Source: Parachryseolinea silvisoli
GTDB taxonomy: Bacteria > Bacteroidota > Bacteroidia > Cytophagales > Cyclobacteriaceae
NCBI RefSeq assembly: GCF_021190955.1
Contig: NZ_JAIOAO010000001.1
Span: 1,240,001 to 1,304,000 of the forward strand
Length of the DNA stretch: 64,000 nt
Direction of reading: 5' to 3'
The translations under genes were made by a program, and so were the position numbers. The number at the start of each line of letters is the position of its first letter. Within the stretch, counting starts at the first letter, position 1. A model generated the notes under the pieces. That model ran no database searches. It had not been told where the DNA came from and saw only the letters and a list, made by a program, of their open reading frames with translations. This document shows, one piece after another, positions 1 through 7,869 of the stretch.

Positions 1-2112
1 GGCGCCCCAGGCATGGCACTCAGAACGTACGGTGGGGAGGCTGGAGTCTTCGGCCCAGGTGGTGAGGCCCATGGCGATGTTTTCGCGCCAGATGCCCAGC
101 CAGCGCATGTAGTCATCACCCCGGCCCGCTTTTGCCAGGGCCTGATGCAGGTAGTATTTGAAATAAATCGTGCACTGGTTTAAGCTTTTGTCGTTCAGCA
201 GACCGTTTGCCACGGCGGGCAGTTCCTGACTGCTGACGATGCCCGCCAGTATAGCCAGCGCGTTGACATGTTGTGAGAAAGCATCTTTTTCCTTTGTGTC
301 GGCATATAGCTTCCTGGTCGGGTCCCAATATTTTCGCCGGATGGTAGCCTTTAGTTGCAGGGCCTTTTGATCATATATCGCCGCCAGGTCTTTCAGTCCC
401 ATGGTTTGTTCCATGTCTCTCGCCCACTGGTATGCCAGGAGCAATTGCAGGTCATAAATAGCCGCGCTTCCGTCCGTCCCTTCAATACGCCCCCACATGT
501 TGCCCGCCCAGTCGACAAACGTCCAGTACGGCGTGTCTTTTAGAGAGCCATCTGCCTGCTGGTATTTGCTAAAAAAATCCAGTACCGCCCGGGCGCCCAC
601 CAATTTATCTTTCACAAAGTCGCTGTCGTTTCGGTACATCCAGTAATCGTGCAGCATGCCGATGTACCACAACGAAAATGGCGATATGATCTGGGTGCCT
701 TTGGTGGGATAACAGCTGCGAGTAATGCCTTCTGCTATACGCGAATGGTCGATCTGGGTGAGGGCATTGCGGGCCAGCCGGTCGTCGTCGGTGTTGTAGT
801 ATGAGATCATGGCCTGGATGCGGGTGTCACCAATGTATTGCAACTGCTCGTAGTACGGGCAGTCCATGTAGGTTTCCCACGCATTGAGTCTTGCGGTGCG
901 CCAGCCAATGTCTATTATTTGCTTTATCTCGGTATTGTCTGTTTTAAATACGGCTGTCTGTTTAAACGGATAGCCGGTAAACGTACCGTATAGATCGTCG
1001 ATCACCAACGGATCGTGTTTCGTTTTTACGAAGACCTTTATGTAACGATACGTGCGAAAATTCAACGTCGTGAACGTCTGATCTTTGCTACCGTTGGAAA
1101 TGATACTATCCTTCCGGCCAATAAAATCTTTGCCCTCGACTTCATTCCGGTTGCTTTTACGTGTTCCGTTGCTGCCTTTGTCGTAAAGCGTTTCCGCATA
1201 GCCCAGTGAGATCCCGGCGTCTGTGCCGCCGCTAAAGTTTAGCGTTACGTAGGCGTTTGTTTCGAACGTCTGGTCCAGGAGTAGCGAAACCGATGTATTG
1301 GCGGGAATGGTCAGCGGTGTCTTCTTTTCCGGAAAGGTTGCGGGAACGTTGATGCCTTGTGCACTGCGCAGTTTAAGAATGCGCTGGTATGTCATTTCCC
1401 GTGGCGGCAACAACGATGGTACCAACGCCCAGTCTATGCCCCAGGCCATGCCTTTGAGCTTTCCTTCCAATACTTTGACAGCCATCGGCCAGTTGGCGTC
1501 ATCAAAATTTCCGGCCGTCCACGGACCTTTAACCGTCTGACGCATATCTACCATTTCTCCTTTGCTCGCAGCAAAGAAATAGCCCGGGATGGGTTGATGG
1601 CCGGCGTCCCGAATGCCTCTCCAGGTATTGTTGGTATTGAGCACGTCTTCCGCCTGCGAGCTGCCTTGCACAATAAAGCCGGTGCGCACGCTGATCTGGG
1701 CTTCGGGACGGTATTCGGCTTCATTCCACACGAGCGCGGCGACGGTATTCTTTCCGGACACGAGGTAGGGTGCCAAATCGACTGTTTCGTAATTCCAATA
1801 ATACGTGTCACCACGCGCCGGACCGAGCGACACGAGCACGTCGTTGACATATAGCTTATACCGATTGTCTGCGGATACGTACACTACGAACGTCGCGGGC
1901 TTAGCCGCCAGCACGACGCTCTTGCGAAAGTAGTAGACGCCATATTCGTTACCAGTGATATTCGGTGGAGCGATCCACTCGGCGGTCCAGGGTCGCACGG
2001 TGAGCGGTGCTTTTGCCGATTGACAGTAGCCCGCTTTTGTACCGAGAGAAATAAATGCGATTAAGACGATACTGCGGGAAAGAACCCTACCGATTGCTTT
2101 TTCTGGTGCCAT
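1..2112 (-). CDS. alpha-L-rhamnosidase, GH78 family (3' end beyond window)
   Basis: Exported glycoside hydrolase expected to release terminal alpha-L-rhamnose from plant or microbial glycans. The frame is open from the ATG at 2112 to the left edge (704 codons), so the C-terminus is missing. A signal peptide ends near residue 30 (GYCQS). It is followed by an N-terminal beta-sandwich region (about 40-200) and a six-hairpin toroid. The GH78 active-site signature reads DCPYYEQLQYIGD, placing the expected acidic residues at D417, E422 and D429, with the spacing known from the family (D, +5 E, +12 D). The frame reaches an SECHAWGA motif at the edge, typical of the second half of the catalytic domain. 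A large dyad lies just upstream of the start. Family assignment is strong; substrate is inferred. Confidence 0.9.
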   Translation of the reverse strand, partial: MAPEKAIGRVLSRSIVLIAFISLGTKAGYCQSAKAPLTVRPWTAEWIAPPNITGNEYGVYYFRKSVVLAAKPATFVVYVSADNRYKLYVNDVLVSLGPARGDTYYWNYETVDLAPYLVSGKNTVAALVWNEAEYRPEAQISVRTGFIVQGSSQAEDVLNTNNTWRGIRDAGHQPIPGYFFAASKGEMVDMRQTVKGPWTAGNFDDANWPMAVKVLEGKLKGMAWGIDWALVPSLLPPREMTYQRILKLRSAQGINVPATFPEKKTPLTIPANTSVSLLLDQTFETNAYVTLNFSGGTDAGISLGYAETLYDKGSNGTRKSNRNEVEGKDFIGRKDSIISNGSKDQTFTTLNFRTYRYIKVFVKTKHDPLVIDDLYGTFTGYPFKQTAVFKTDNTEIKQIIDIGWRTARLNAWETYMDCPYYEQLQYIGDTRIQAMISYYNTDDDRLARNALTQIDHSRIAEGITRSCYPTKGTQIISPFSLWYIGMLHDYWMYRNDSDFVKDKLVGARAVLDFFSKYQQADGSLKDTPYWTFVDWAGNMWGRIEGTDGSAAIYDLQLLLAYQWARDMEQTMGLKDLAAIYDQKALQLKATIRRKYWDPTRKLYADTKEKDAFSQHVNALAILAGIVSSQELPAVANGLLNDKSLNQCTIYFKYYLHQALAKAGRGDDYMRWLGIWRENIAMGLTTWAEDSSLPTVRSECHAWGA

Positions 2113-2120
2113 TGTCAGCC

Positions 2121-2166
2121 TATGTTATATCTTCCTGGAATATGAACCAGTCAAAGATATAACATA
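2121..2166 (-). promoter_or_regulatory. dyad operator/promoter upstream of the GH78 gene
   Basis: Perfect 13-bp inverted arms, TATGTTATATCTT at 2121-2133 and its complement at 2154-2166, separated by 20 bp that hold an inner CTGG/CCAG pair. On the minus strand the outer arm contains TATCTTTG (2152-2159), a perfect match to the Bacteroidota -7 box TAnnTTTG. The dyad therefore straddles the expected transcription start, 9 to 54 bases before the GH78 ATG. No T-run follows, so a terminator is unlikely. A dimeric regulator site or a structured leader is inferred. Confidence 0.6.
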
Positions 2167-2214
2167 TGTCTTTACCCAGGCGTCCCGTAGTGTCCTGATC
2201 GTTCTCCTGTGCCG

Positions 2215-2667
2215 CTATTGCGCTACGTCGGACATCATTTTGTTGACGATCACCCAACGCCCATCGATCTTATGAAAGGATAGAAACTCATCGTAGTTAA
2301 AATCATACATTTTTACATGCACCTTCGCCATCGCAATGGAGTTGACCGTTTCAATGGAGACGATGGTCCCTTTAAAGGGTGCGCCGGCATCTTTGGGGCT
2401 CACCCGGTTCTTTACACCTTCGAGATAAACATCGAAGGTCTTTGCATAGGGCTGGCCCTTTACATCTCCGAACAACAGTGTACCGGGATGCAGCACTTTT
2501 TTCAATGCGTCCAGATCACCTTCGTAGATGCCCCTGAAATAATAATTTTCAAGGGCTTGTGAAATTGCGAGTGAATCCTGTTGATTGTTTTTCATGGTTT
2601 TAGAGGTTTGCGCTTTTACTATCCCGGGTGTCCAGGATAGTAAAGCGATTAGAAAGAATATTTTCAT
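2215..2667 (-). CDS. exported NTF2-like (SnoaL/lumazine-binding-like) protein
   Basis: Small alpha+beta-barrel protein of 150 residues with a signal peptide (cleavage after about residue 19, VKAQ). After the leader there is a helix with the pattern ENYYFRGIYEGD (about 40-51), then LLFGDVKGQ and a final strand pair ending in GRWVIVNKMMSDV, as in putative lumazine-binding/DUF4440-like NTF2 folds. Such proteins bind small ligands or act as uncharacterised isomerase-like enzymes; no catalytic residues can be assigned. It is the last gene of a three-gene run with the tautomerase (14 bp gap) and YceI protein. Function is unknown; a role in handling a small hydrophobic compound is inference from the neighbours. 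Confidence 0.75.
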   Translation of the reverse strand: MKIFFLIALLSWTPGIVKAQTSKTMKNNQQDSLAISQALENYYFRGIYEGDLDALKKVLHPGTLLFGDVKGQPYAKTFDVYLEGVKNRVSPKDAGAPFKGTIVSIETVNSIAMAKVHVKMYDFNYDEFLSFHKIDGRWVIVNKMMSDVAQ

Positions 2668-2681
2668 GATTCATGACGTGA

Positions 2682-2900
2682 CTACTTTTTGTCGGCGGTG
2701 ATGCCCTTTTCACGCAGTACCGAAACCTGCTCACCGGCATATCCCCAGTCATCCAGGTTGATTTCCTGGATCACGACGTGCGTTAAATGTGGGTCTTTGT
2801 TCAATACGTCGGTAACCAGGTCGGTCACACCTTTGATCAGTTGCTGTTTTTGTTTGCGGGTTACACCTTCGCGTGTCAGCTCTATTTTAATGTATGGCAT
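2682..2900 (-). CDS. 4-oxalocrotonate tautomerase family protein
   Basis: A 72-residue member of the 4-OT family. Pro2 follows the initiator Met and would become the catalytic N-terminal proline after Met removal. The opening PYIKIELTREGVTRKQK matches the beta-strand plus helix pattern, with a basic residue at the place of the conserved Arg11. The VVIQEINLDDWGYAGE segment corresponds to the second strand and the active-site loop. Family members form hexamers or trimers and tautomerise or dehalogenate small keto acids; the substrate here is unknown. It lies between the YceI gene (11 bp) and the NTF2-like gene (14 bp), so cotranscription is likely. Confidence 0.88.
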   Translation of the reverse strand: MPYIKIELTREGVTRKQKQQLIKGVTDLVTDVLNKDPHLTHVVIQEINLDDWGYAGEQVSVLREKGITADKK

Positions 2901-2911
2901 AGTAGTGGTTT

Positions 2912-3454
2912 TTATACGGTGACAGAAACATCTTTTTTAACGGCTTTTGCGGTGAGCGTTACATTCAGCTCAAAATCGTTGTAGATCAGTGTATCGCCCA
3001 GGTTCTGGAAGAAATTGCCGGAGCGAAATTTCATTTCATATTTTGTGCGGTCGACGATCACCCGAGCCGATGCCGTCAGGAGGGTGTTGCTGGCGTTTGC
3101 TGATATCCCGAAACTAACAGGATGTTTGATCCCTTTGATGGTCAGGTCTGCTTCTACGCGATCGCCATTCACGGAAATAATGTTCAATACAGCTTCCGGG
3201 AATTCCTCTATGGAGAAGAAGTCGTCTGATGCCAGGTGCGTTAACATTTGCGTGTTGGTGGCCGGATCCAGTATATCCAGAATTTTGATGCTTGCCGTGT
3301 TCACAACCACGGTGCCACCTACGACTTTGCCGCCATTCAATACTATCTCACCTTCCTTTACGTCGATGGTACCGTCATGTGCGCCTGTAACCTTTTTACC
3401 GATCCATTCGATTTTGCTTTGCTCCGGTACAATCTTAAAAATCTCGTTTTTCAT
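2912..3454 (-). CDS. YceI family polyisoprenoid-binding-like protein
   Basis: A 180-residue lipocalin-like YceI protein. The family binds long isoprenoid or other amphipathic lipids in a beta-barrel pocket and is linked to base or oxidative stress responses. Visible landmarks are an N-terminal SKIEWIGKKVTGAHDGTIDV strand pair, the GGTVVVNTASIKILD segment, the HLASDDFFSIEEFPEAV loop (about 89-105) that is diagnostic of the family, and the TIKGIKHPVSF strand. There is no signal peptide, so unlike E. coli YceI it should be cytoplasmic. It is the first gene of an operon with a tautomerase and an NTF2-like protein. Two CRP/FNR-like dyads lie about 60 and 100 bp upstream of its ATG. Confidence 0.9.
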   Translation of the reverse strand: MKNEIFKIVPEQSKIEWIGKKVTGAHDGTIDVKEGEIVLNGGKVVGGTVVVNTASIKILDILDPATNTQMLTHLASDDFFSIEEFPEAVLNIISVNGDRVEADLTIKGIKHPVSFGISANASNTLLTASARVIVDRTKYEMKFRSGNFFQNLGDTLIYNDFELNVTLTAKAVKKDVSVTV

Positions 3455-3507
3455 TTCGTTGTGTTTTAATTTATATACGAATTAACGCGGGTTTCCGTGG
3501 GAAGTCG

Positions 3508-3523
3508 CGTGACCTATGTCACA
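3508..3523. promoter_or_regulatory. CRP/FNR-like dyad, proximal site
   Basis: The sequence CGTGACCTATGTCACA matches the E. coli CRP consensus TGTGA-N6-TCACA at nine of ten informative positions and is a GTGAC/GTCAC palindrome. Its centre lies about 61 bp upstream of the YceI start. Binding by a CRP/FNR-family regulator is inferred from the symmetry; the regulator is not in this window. Confidence 0.55.
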
Positions 3524-3545
3524 ATCCGGCGGGAGTGATGCGTTA

Positions 3546-3561
3546 TGTGATGTAGATCACT
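3546..3561. promoter_or_regulatory. CRP/FNR-like dyad, distal site
   Basis: TGTGATGTAGATCACT matches TGTGA-N6-TCACA at nine of ten positions and also has the FNR-type core TGAT-N4-ATCA. Its centre is 38 bp from that of the proximal site. The pair sits in the 380-bp noncoding region between the divergent YceI operon and FtsX permease genes, so it could serve either. Confidence 0.55.
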
Positions 3562-3708
3562 TTTGGGATGAATGTCAGTGTTGCTATGGTTTTTATATCC
3601 GATCTTCGAAAGACTTTACAGGGGCTATGCTCCTCATGGTGTTATCCTAACAGCGGCTTGCCGGCGCTGAGCCACGCGAAGGATATACGCGAAGCTTGCA
3701 GATTCCAC

Positions 3709-3745
3709 TGTCCGCTCACGGTCAACAATGACCCGGGAGCGGACA
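3709..3745. repeat. long near-perfect hairpin in the leader of the FtsX permease
   Basis: Nested inverted repeat: outer arms TGTCCGCTC and GAGCGGACA (perfect, 9 bp), inner arms GGTCA and TGACC around an ACAA loop. It lies 90 bp before the chosen start of the permease. No T-run follows, so it is not an obvious terminator. The surrounding stretch 3455-3834 has no convincing gene; apart from this hairpin and the two CRP/FNR-like dyads nothing else stands out. Confidence 0.6.
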
Positions 3746-3834
3746 TCGTTGTTCTTCAAATATCCTGGAATTGGGCTTTTTCACTCCTGGCACCTTTATT
3801 GACCACACGTCTCCATTACCTTAACCTGTTTTCC

Positions 3835-6216
3835 ATGATTAAAAGCTATTTTCTGGTAGCCTTCCGCGCCCTGAAGCGCAACAAGCTCCATGCTTCCATC
3901 AATATCATCGGGCTGGCTATCGGCATGGCCTGCTGTATGCTGATCGCGCTATTTGTTCAGTTCGAGCTCGGTTATGACCGTCAGAATAAAAATGCAAACC
4001 GGATATACCGGCTGGCGGTAGACCTGGAGGCTAACAATTGGGCCATTTCTGCCTTTCCGTTGGGTGCGCTCCTGAAAGAGAACTATCCCGAGGTCGAGAA
4101 TTATACACGCATTAAACCGGTGGATGTATTCATGCAAAATTCTTCCGGTACGTTGTTCAAGAATAAAGAAAAAGTCTTCTACGCCGATTCCACGGTGTTT
4201 GATGTGATGGATATTCGCCTCATCAAAGGGAATCCGGCTACAGCGCTGGCAGAAGTCAACTCGATCGTGATTACACCGGACGCAGCAAAGGCCTACTTTG
4301 GCGACCAGGATCCGATCGGCAAAACACTCACGATGCTGGGGAACAAAAAGGAGTTTGTTATTACCGGCATATTCGAACCGCTGCCCTCCAATTCCCACGT
4401 GCATATGAATATGATGGCGTCTTCGGAAAGTTTCGAATCCATGCGTGCCGATTCCAAGGTAGGCTTCAACTCGCTGACCAATCACTATACCTACGTGGTT
4501 CTTCCGGAAGGCATCGATCATCTTGCTTTCGAAAAGACGATATCGTCTTTTCTCGATAAATACCAGAATATACAAGCGGGAGATGATCCAAATGTGATTC
4601 GCCTTCAGCCTTTGACGTCCATTCACCTGCACTCCAACCGGGGACTGGAAATTGAAGCCAATGGAAATATGAATACGGTCTATACTTTGTCGGCGATCGC
4701 ATTCTTTATCCTCATTATTGCCTGCATCAATTTCATGAACCTGACCACGGCACAATCGCTAAAACGAGCACGTGAAGTGGGAATCCGAAAAGTAGTAGGT
4801 AGCCAGAAGCGTCAACTGATCTTTCAGTTTCTGAGCGAATCCGTCGTCATCAGTTTCCTGTCGTTGGCAGTGGCCATTGTGTTGTTGACGCTGGTTGTTC
4901 CTCAATTTAACTTCATCTCCGGAAAGGAGATTGTCATCAACCCGCTAAAAAATTCGCTCATTGTCTTCATCTTTACGGGCATCACGCTATTTGTCGGCCT
5001 CTTTGCCGGAACATACCCCGCGTTTTTCCTCTCCAGCTTCAAGCCGTCATCGGTATTAAAAGGTAACTTCATCGGTAATATCAGTGGCCAGGTGCTACGA
5101 AAAGGATTGGTGGTATTTCAGTTTGCCATCGCGTTTTTGATCATGGTAGGAACGTATGTTGTATACTCCCAGCTGAACTACATGCTTACTAAAAACATGG
5201 GCTTTGATCGCGAACAGACCCTGGTGCTCACAATGCCCCGGGACAGCGTGGGCGATCGTAGTATCAAAAATGAAATGGCCCGTCTGGCCGGTGTTACCAG
5301 CGTCACGCGGTTTAACGAAATACCCGGTAAAATGGTCAATACGACCAATCTCTGGTATGAAGGCGTAAAAGATAATCAGGCGGAAAACCTATATCTTTTT
5401 AGCGGCGATGCTGACCTGTTAAAGACCCTGGGCATAAAACTAAAAGCCGGAAGTTATTTTGGTGACGACACCCAGCAATTCGGCAAGGAATTCGTGATCA
5501 ACGAGACTGCCCTGGAACACTTTGGCTGGAAGCCGGAGGAAGCCATTGGCAAGCTCATGGAGTTTGGTGAACGCGGAAGTGAACCGGGAAAGGTCATTGG
5601 TGTGATCGAGGATTTCCATTTCAAGCACCTCCATGACGTTATCGATCCGCTCGTATTATATCTCAATCCACATTATGAAGGCCGATACATGGCGTTAAAA
5701 GTCAACACCAACGACATGCAGGCCATGGTGACGGCGATCGAACAGAAATGGAAAAACCTTCTTCCGCAATATGAATTCGAGTACCAATTCCTGGATGAGA
5801 GTTTCGATAAGCTCTTTGACCAGGAAAAACGACTCGGACAGCTATTCGGAATATTTTCTGCACTGGCCATCTTTATATCCTGCCTCGGCCTGTTCGGATT
5901 GGCCTCCTTTACGATGGAACAAAGCCGCAAAGCCGTTGCCGTGCGTAAAGTATTGGGTGCCTCGGTACTGAATATTGTCGTGATGATGTCAAAGAGCTTT
6001 TTGAAGCTGGTGTTGTTGGGCATGTTACTGGCCGCTCCGCTGGCTTATTTTGCTGCTATGAAATGGTTACAAGGCTTTGCCTACAATGTAGGCTTCACCT
6101 GGATCGTATATGTATACGCCGCCTTCGTAGCCATGTTTGTTGCCTTTGCGACGGTGAGCTATCACTCGTTCAAAACCGCGCGAACGAATCCGGTAAATGC
6201 GTTGAAAGCACAATAG
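3835..6216 (+). CDS. ABC transporter permease, FtsX/MacB family
   Basis: Large 793-residue permease of the type that works with a separate MacB/LolD-like ATPase in mechanotransmission, export of peptides or envelope stress. The start at 3835 (MIKSYFLVAFRALKRNK) is preferred because the first 89 codons of the longer frame look noncoding and family members begin exactly with this amphipathic helix. The first membrane segment (about 20-42) is followed by a large MacB-like periplasmic domain, three membrane segments with FtsX homology (about 285-400, including REVGIRKVVGSQKRQL), a second periplasmic domain, and a second FtsX block near the C-terminus (FTMEQSRKAVAVRKVLGAS). This duplicated layout is common in Cytophagales. 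No ATPase gene is adjacent, so its partner is encoded elsewhere. Confidence 0.92.
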   Translation: MIKSYFLVAFRALKRNKLHASINIIGLAIGMACCMLIALFVQFELGYDRQNKNANRIYRLAVDLEANNWAISAFPLGALLKENYPEVENYTRIKPVDVFMQNSSGTLFKNKEKVFYADSTVFDVMDIRLIKGNPATALAEVNSIVITPDAAKAYFGDQDPIGKTLTMLGNKKEFVITGIFEPLPSNSHVHMNMMASSESFESMRADSKVGFNSLTNHYTYVVLPEGIDHLAFEKTISSFLDKYQNIQAGDDPNVIRLQPLTSIHLHSNRGLEIEANGNMNTVYTLSAIAFFILIIACINFMNLTTAQSLKRAREVGIRKVVGSQKRQLIFQFLSESVVISFLSLAVAIVLLTLVVPQFNFISGKEIVINPLKNSLIVFIFTGITLFVGLFAGTYPAFFLSSFKPSSVLKGNFIGNISGQVLRKGLVVFQFAIAFLIMVGTYVVYSQLNYMLTKNMGFDREQTLVLTMPRDSVGDRSIKNEMARLAGVTSVTRFNEIPGKMVNTTNLWYEGVKDNQAENLYLFSGDADLLKTLGIKLKAGSYFGDDTQQFGKEFVINETALEHFGWKPEEAIGKLMEFGERGSEPGKVIGVIEDFHFKHLHDVIDPLVLYLNPHYEGRYMALKVNTNDMQAMVTAIEQKWKNLLPQYEFEYQFLDESFDKLFDQEKRLGQLFGIFSALAIFISCLGLFGLASFTMEQSRKAVAVRKVLGASVLNIVVMMSKSFLKLVLLGMLLAAPLAYFAAMKWLQGFAYNVGFTWIVYVYAAFVAMFVAFATVSYHSFKTARTNPVNALKAQ

Positions 6217-6241
6217 CTTTTCAATAATATAGATGCTTTAT

Positions 6242-6281
6242 GACAGCCCCTGGTTCATGAAAGATCAGGGGCTGTCTTTTT
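6242..6281 (+). terminator. intrinsic terminator of the FtsX permease gene
   Basis: Perfect 11-bp stem GACAGCCCCTG / CAGGGGCTGTC with a 13-base loop followed by TTTTT, starting 25 bases after the permease stop. The T-run is on the plus strand only, so it serves the permease rather than the convergent oxidoreductase gene. Confidence 0.85.
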
Positions 6282-6287
6282 AAGGCG

Positions 6288-7847
6288 CTATGTCAGGAGT
6301 GTTTCTGGCAGTCCGTCATGGCACAGGCCCCAGGCGTCGATCTGCTGGTTATTAAAAGCGTTTCGTACCGCGGGTTGCAATAATTCCCGCCGCGCTTTTT
6401 TCCAGCCATCGATACGTTCCTGTCCATAGCCTTTGATCATACGGTCGTTGTTCAGACCGCATTGTTTGCCCCAGTGGAATGTATAGGGTATGCCTGCCTC
6501 GTCCAGTCTGCGCCAGGCTTCTTCAATAAATTTCAGCATGCGTTGCGACCATACACAGTCGAGCTCCAGCACACAGGTTTGGGGCGCAAAATGCGTGAAG
6601 CCCAGTGTGGCCGCTGTAGACTTCACAAAACGCAGGGCGTAGACGCCGGCAAAGGGACCAAACCGATTGTCCCCGTTGAGCTCGAGCATAAGGTTCAGTA
6701 CACGGTTGACTTCTTCCATGGGCATGCCCATGGCCGTGCTGATAAGCTTGCCGCGAAGCTCGGTGTCGCCGAAGATCTCCCCACGTGTTCCGACAACGTT
6801 GTGAAAGGTTTTATAGGACGCTTTTACCACGTTGTTGACGATCATCGGGACCGAGGCCGGTATGGCGTCCGACACCAGTCCAATGAAGGCTGGGGCATCA
6901 TCGCCTGGTCCGAAGCCCGAAGTTGTGTCGGGGGGCGAGTATTGATCCGTATACGCTCTTTTGTACATCGTTGTGACGTATGCCCCATTGGCCATGTCGT
7001 GCGGATTAAACGTGATCTGAAAATGATGGGGAATCTCGCTTCCATGGGGCAAGAAGCTCGCGTTCGCGAAATCGAGCGTCTCCAACATGGGGCGTAACGC
7101 CGGGCTTGTTTCGCGCTGCCGGTAGCATTCCAATAGGTACAATGGTTCTGTTTCAAGCAATACACCGTGGATGAAGCCAAAGCTGCCAAAGCTTACCACC
7201 GCGGCATTGAACAGGTCGTCGTTAAGAATGTACTTCGCTTTAAGTTTCTCCGCAAAAACCGGTTTCGTTACGCGATGGCTGGCGCGCTCGATATACACAT
7301 TATGCTCCGGTACCTGGGGATCCGGACCGGTAATGATGTGCAAGCCCACCACAAACTCCTGAATTGCGCCGAACCCGAAGGCCGATCCGTGTGTTCCGGT
7401 AGACATCGCACCGACGATCGTCTGACCGTTACTTGCACCGGAAGTTTTCAACGAGCGCCCTTTCCGTTTCAGGTACAGGTTAAGCTCATGAATAGATACA
7501 CCGCATTGTACGAAAATAAGGTCCTGGTTCGTGTCGGTGTAGGCGTCGTCCACGAGGGACGATCCCAGGGAAAACCGCAAGTTAAGTCCCTTGGTGTTGT
7601 ACATCCTTCCTTTATGGCACGTCGCAATACGCGACCATGTCCAGCCACCGCCCAGCGCGCGTAATGTTATTCCCTGACCGATCACTTCACCGATCTGCCC
7701 CTGTATCGCTTCCGACATTCTGGTATAGCTGGTGAGGACATCATCGTCCGCGCTATTCCACATATCATAGAGGTTGTCGATCTCTTCCGTGAACGTGAGG
7801 TGACGGTTCTCCCAGATCTTGCTTCCGGTTTCTACTATTTTCGGCAT
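6288..7847 (-). CDS. FAD-linked oxidoreductase, VAO/aldonolactone oxidase-like
   Basis: A 519-residue flavoprotein of the vanillyl-alcohol oxidase fold. The N-terminal FAD-binding (PCMH) half includes RALGGGWTWS (about 63-72), VQCGVSIHELNLYL and the signature SGASNGQTIVGAMSTGTHGS. The C-terminal half ends in the FHWGKQ element typical of aldonolactone oxidases (L-gulono or D-arabinono lactone oxidase relatives). The position that carries the FAD-linking histidine in many relatives (GSGHS) is Trp here, so covalent attachment through that His is not expected. There is no signal peptide. The gene follows the Bor-like lipoprotein gene by 22 bp and is probably cotranscribed. Substrate unknown; sugar or lactone oxidation is inferred from the family. 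Confidence 0.85.
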   Translation of the reverse strand: MPKIVETGSKIWENRHLTFTEEIDNLYDMWNSADDDVLTSYTRMSEAIQGQIGEVIGQGITLRALGGGWTWSRIATCHKGRMYNTKGLNLRFSLGSSLVDDAYTDTNQDLIFVQCGVSIHELNLYLKRKGRSLKTSGASNGQTIVGAMSTGTHGSAFGFGAIQEFVVGLHIITGPDPQVPEHNVYIERASHRVTKPVFAEKLKAKYILNDDLFNAAVVSFGSFGFIHGVLLETEPLYLLECYRQRETSPALRPMLETLDFANASFLPHGSEIPHHFQITFNPHDMANGAYVTTMYKRAYTDQYSPPDTTSGFGPGDDAPAFIGLVSDAIPASVPMIVNNVVKASYKTFHNVVGTRGEIFGDTELRGKLISTAMGMPMEEVNRVLNLMLELNGDNRFGPFAGVYALRFVKSTAATLGFTHFAPQTCVLELDCVWSQRMLKFIEEAWRRLDEAGIPYTFHWGKQCGLNNDRMIKGYGQERIDGWKKARRELLQPAVRNAFNNQQIDAWGLCHDGLPETLLT

Positions 7848-7869
7848 AGTATTGTGGATTAGTAATTCA

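Noticed and set aside
3568-3834. N-terminal extension of the FtsX permease to 882 residues
   Set aside because: The first 89 residues are not protein-like, include an internal hairpin, and family members start at MIKSYFLVAFRALKRNK.
3949-4755. Long open frame on the minus strand inside the FtsX permease gene
   Set aside because: Composition and low-complexity residues mirror the antisense of a real gene; no family motif.
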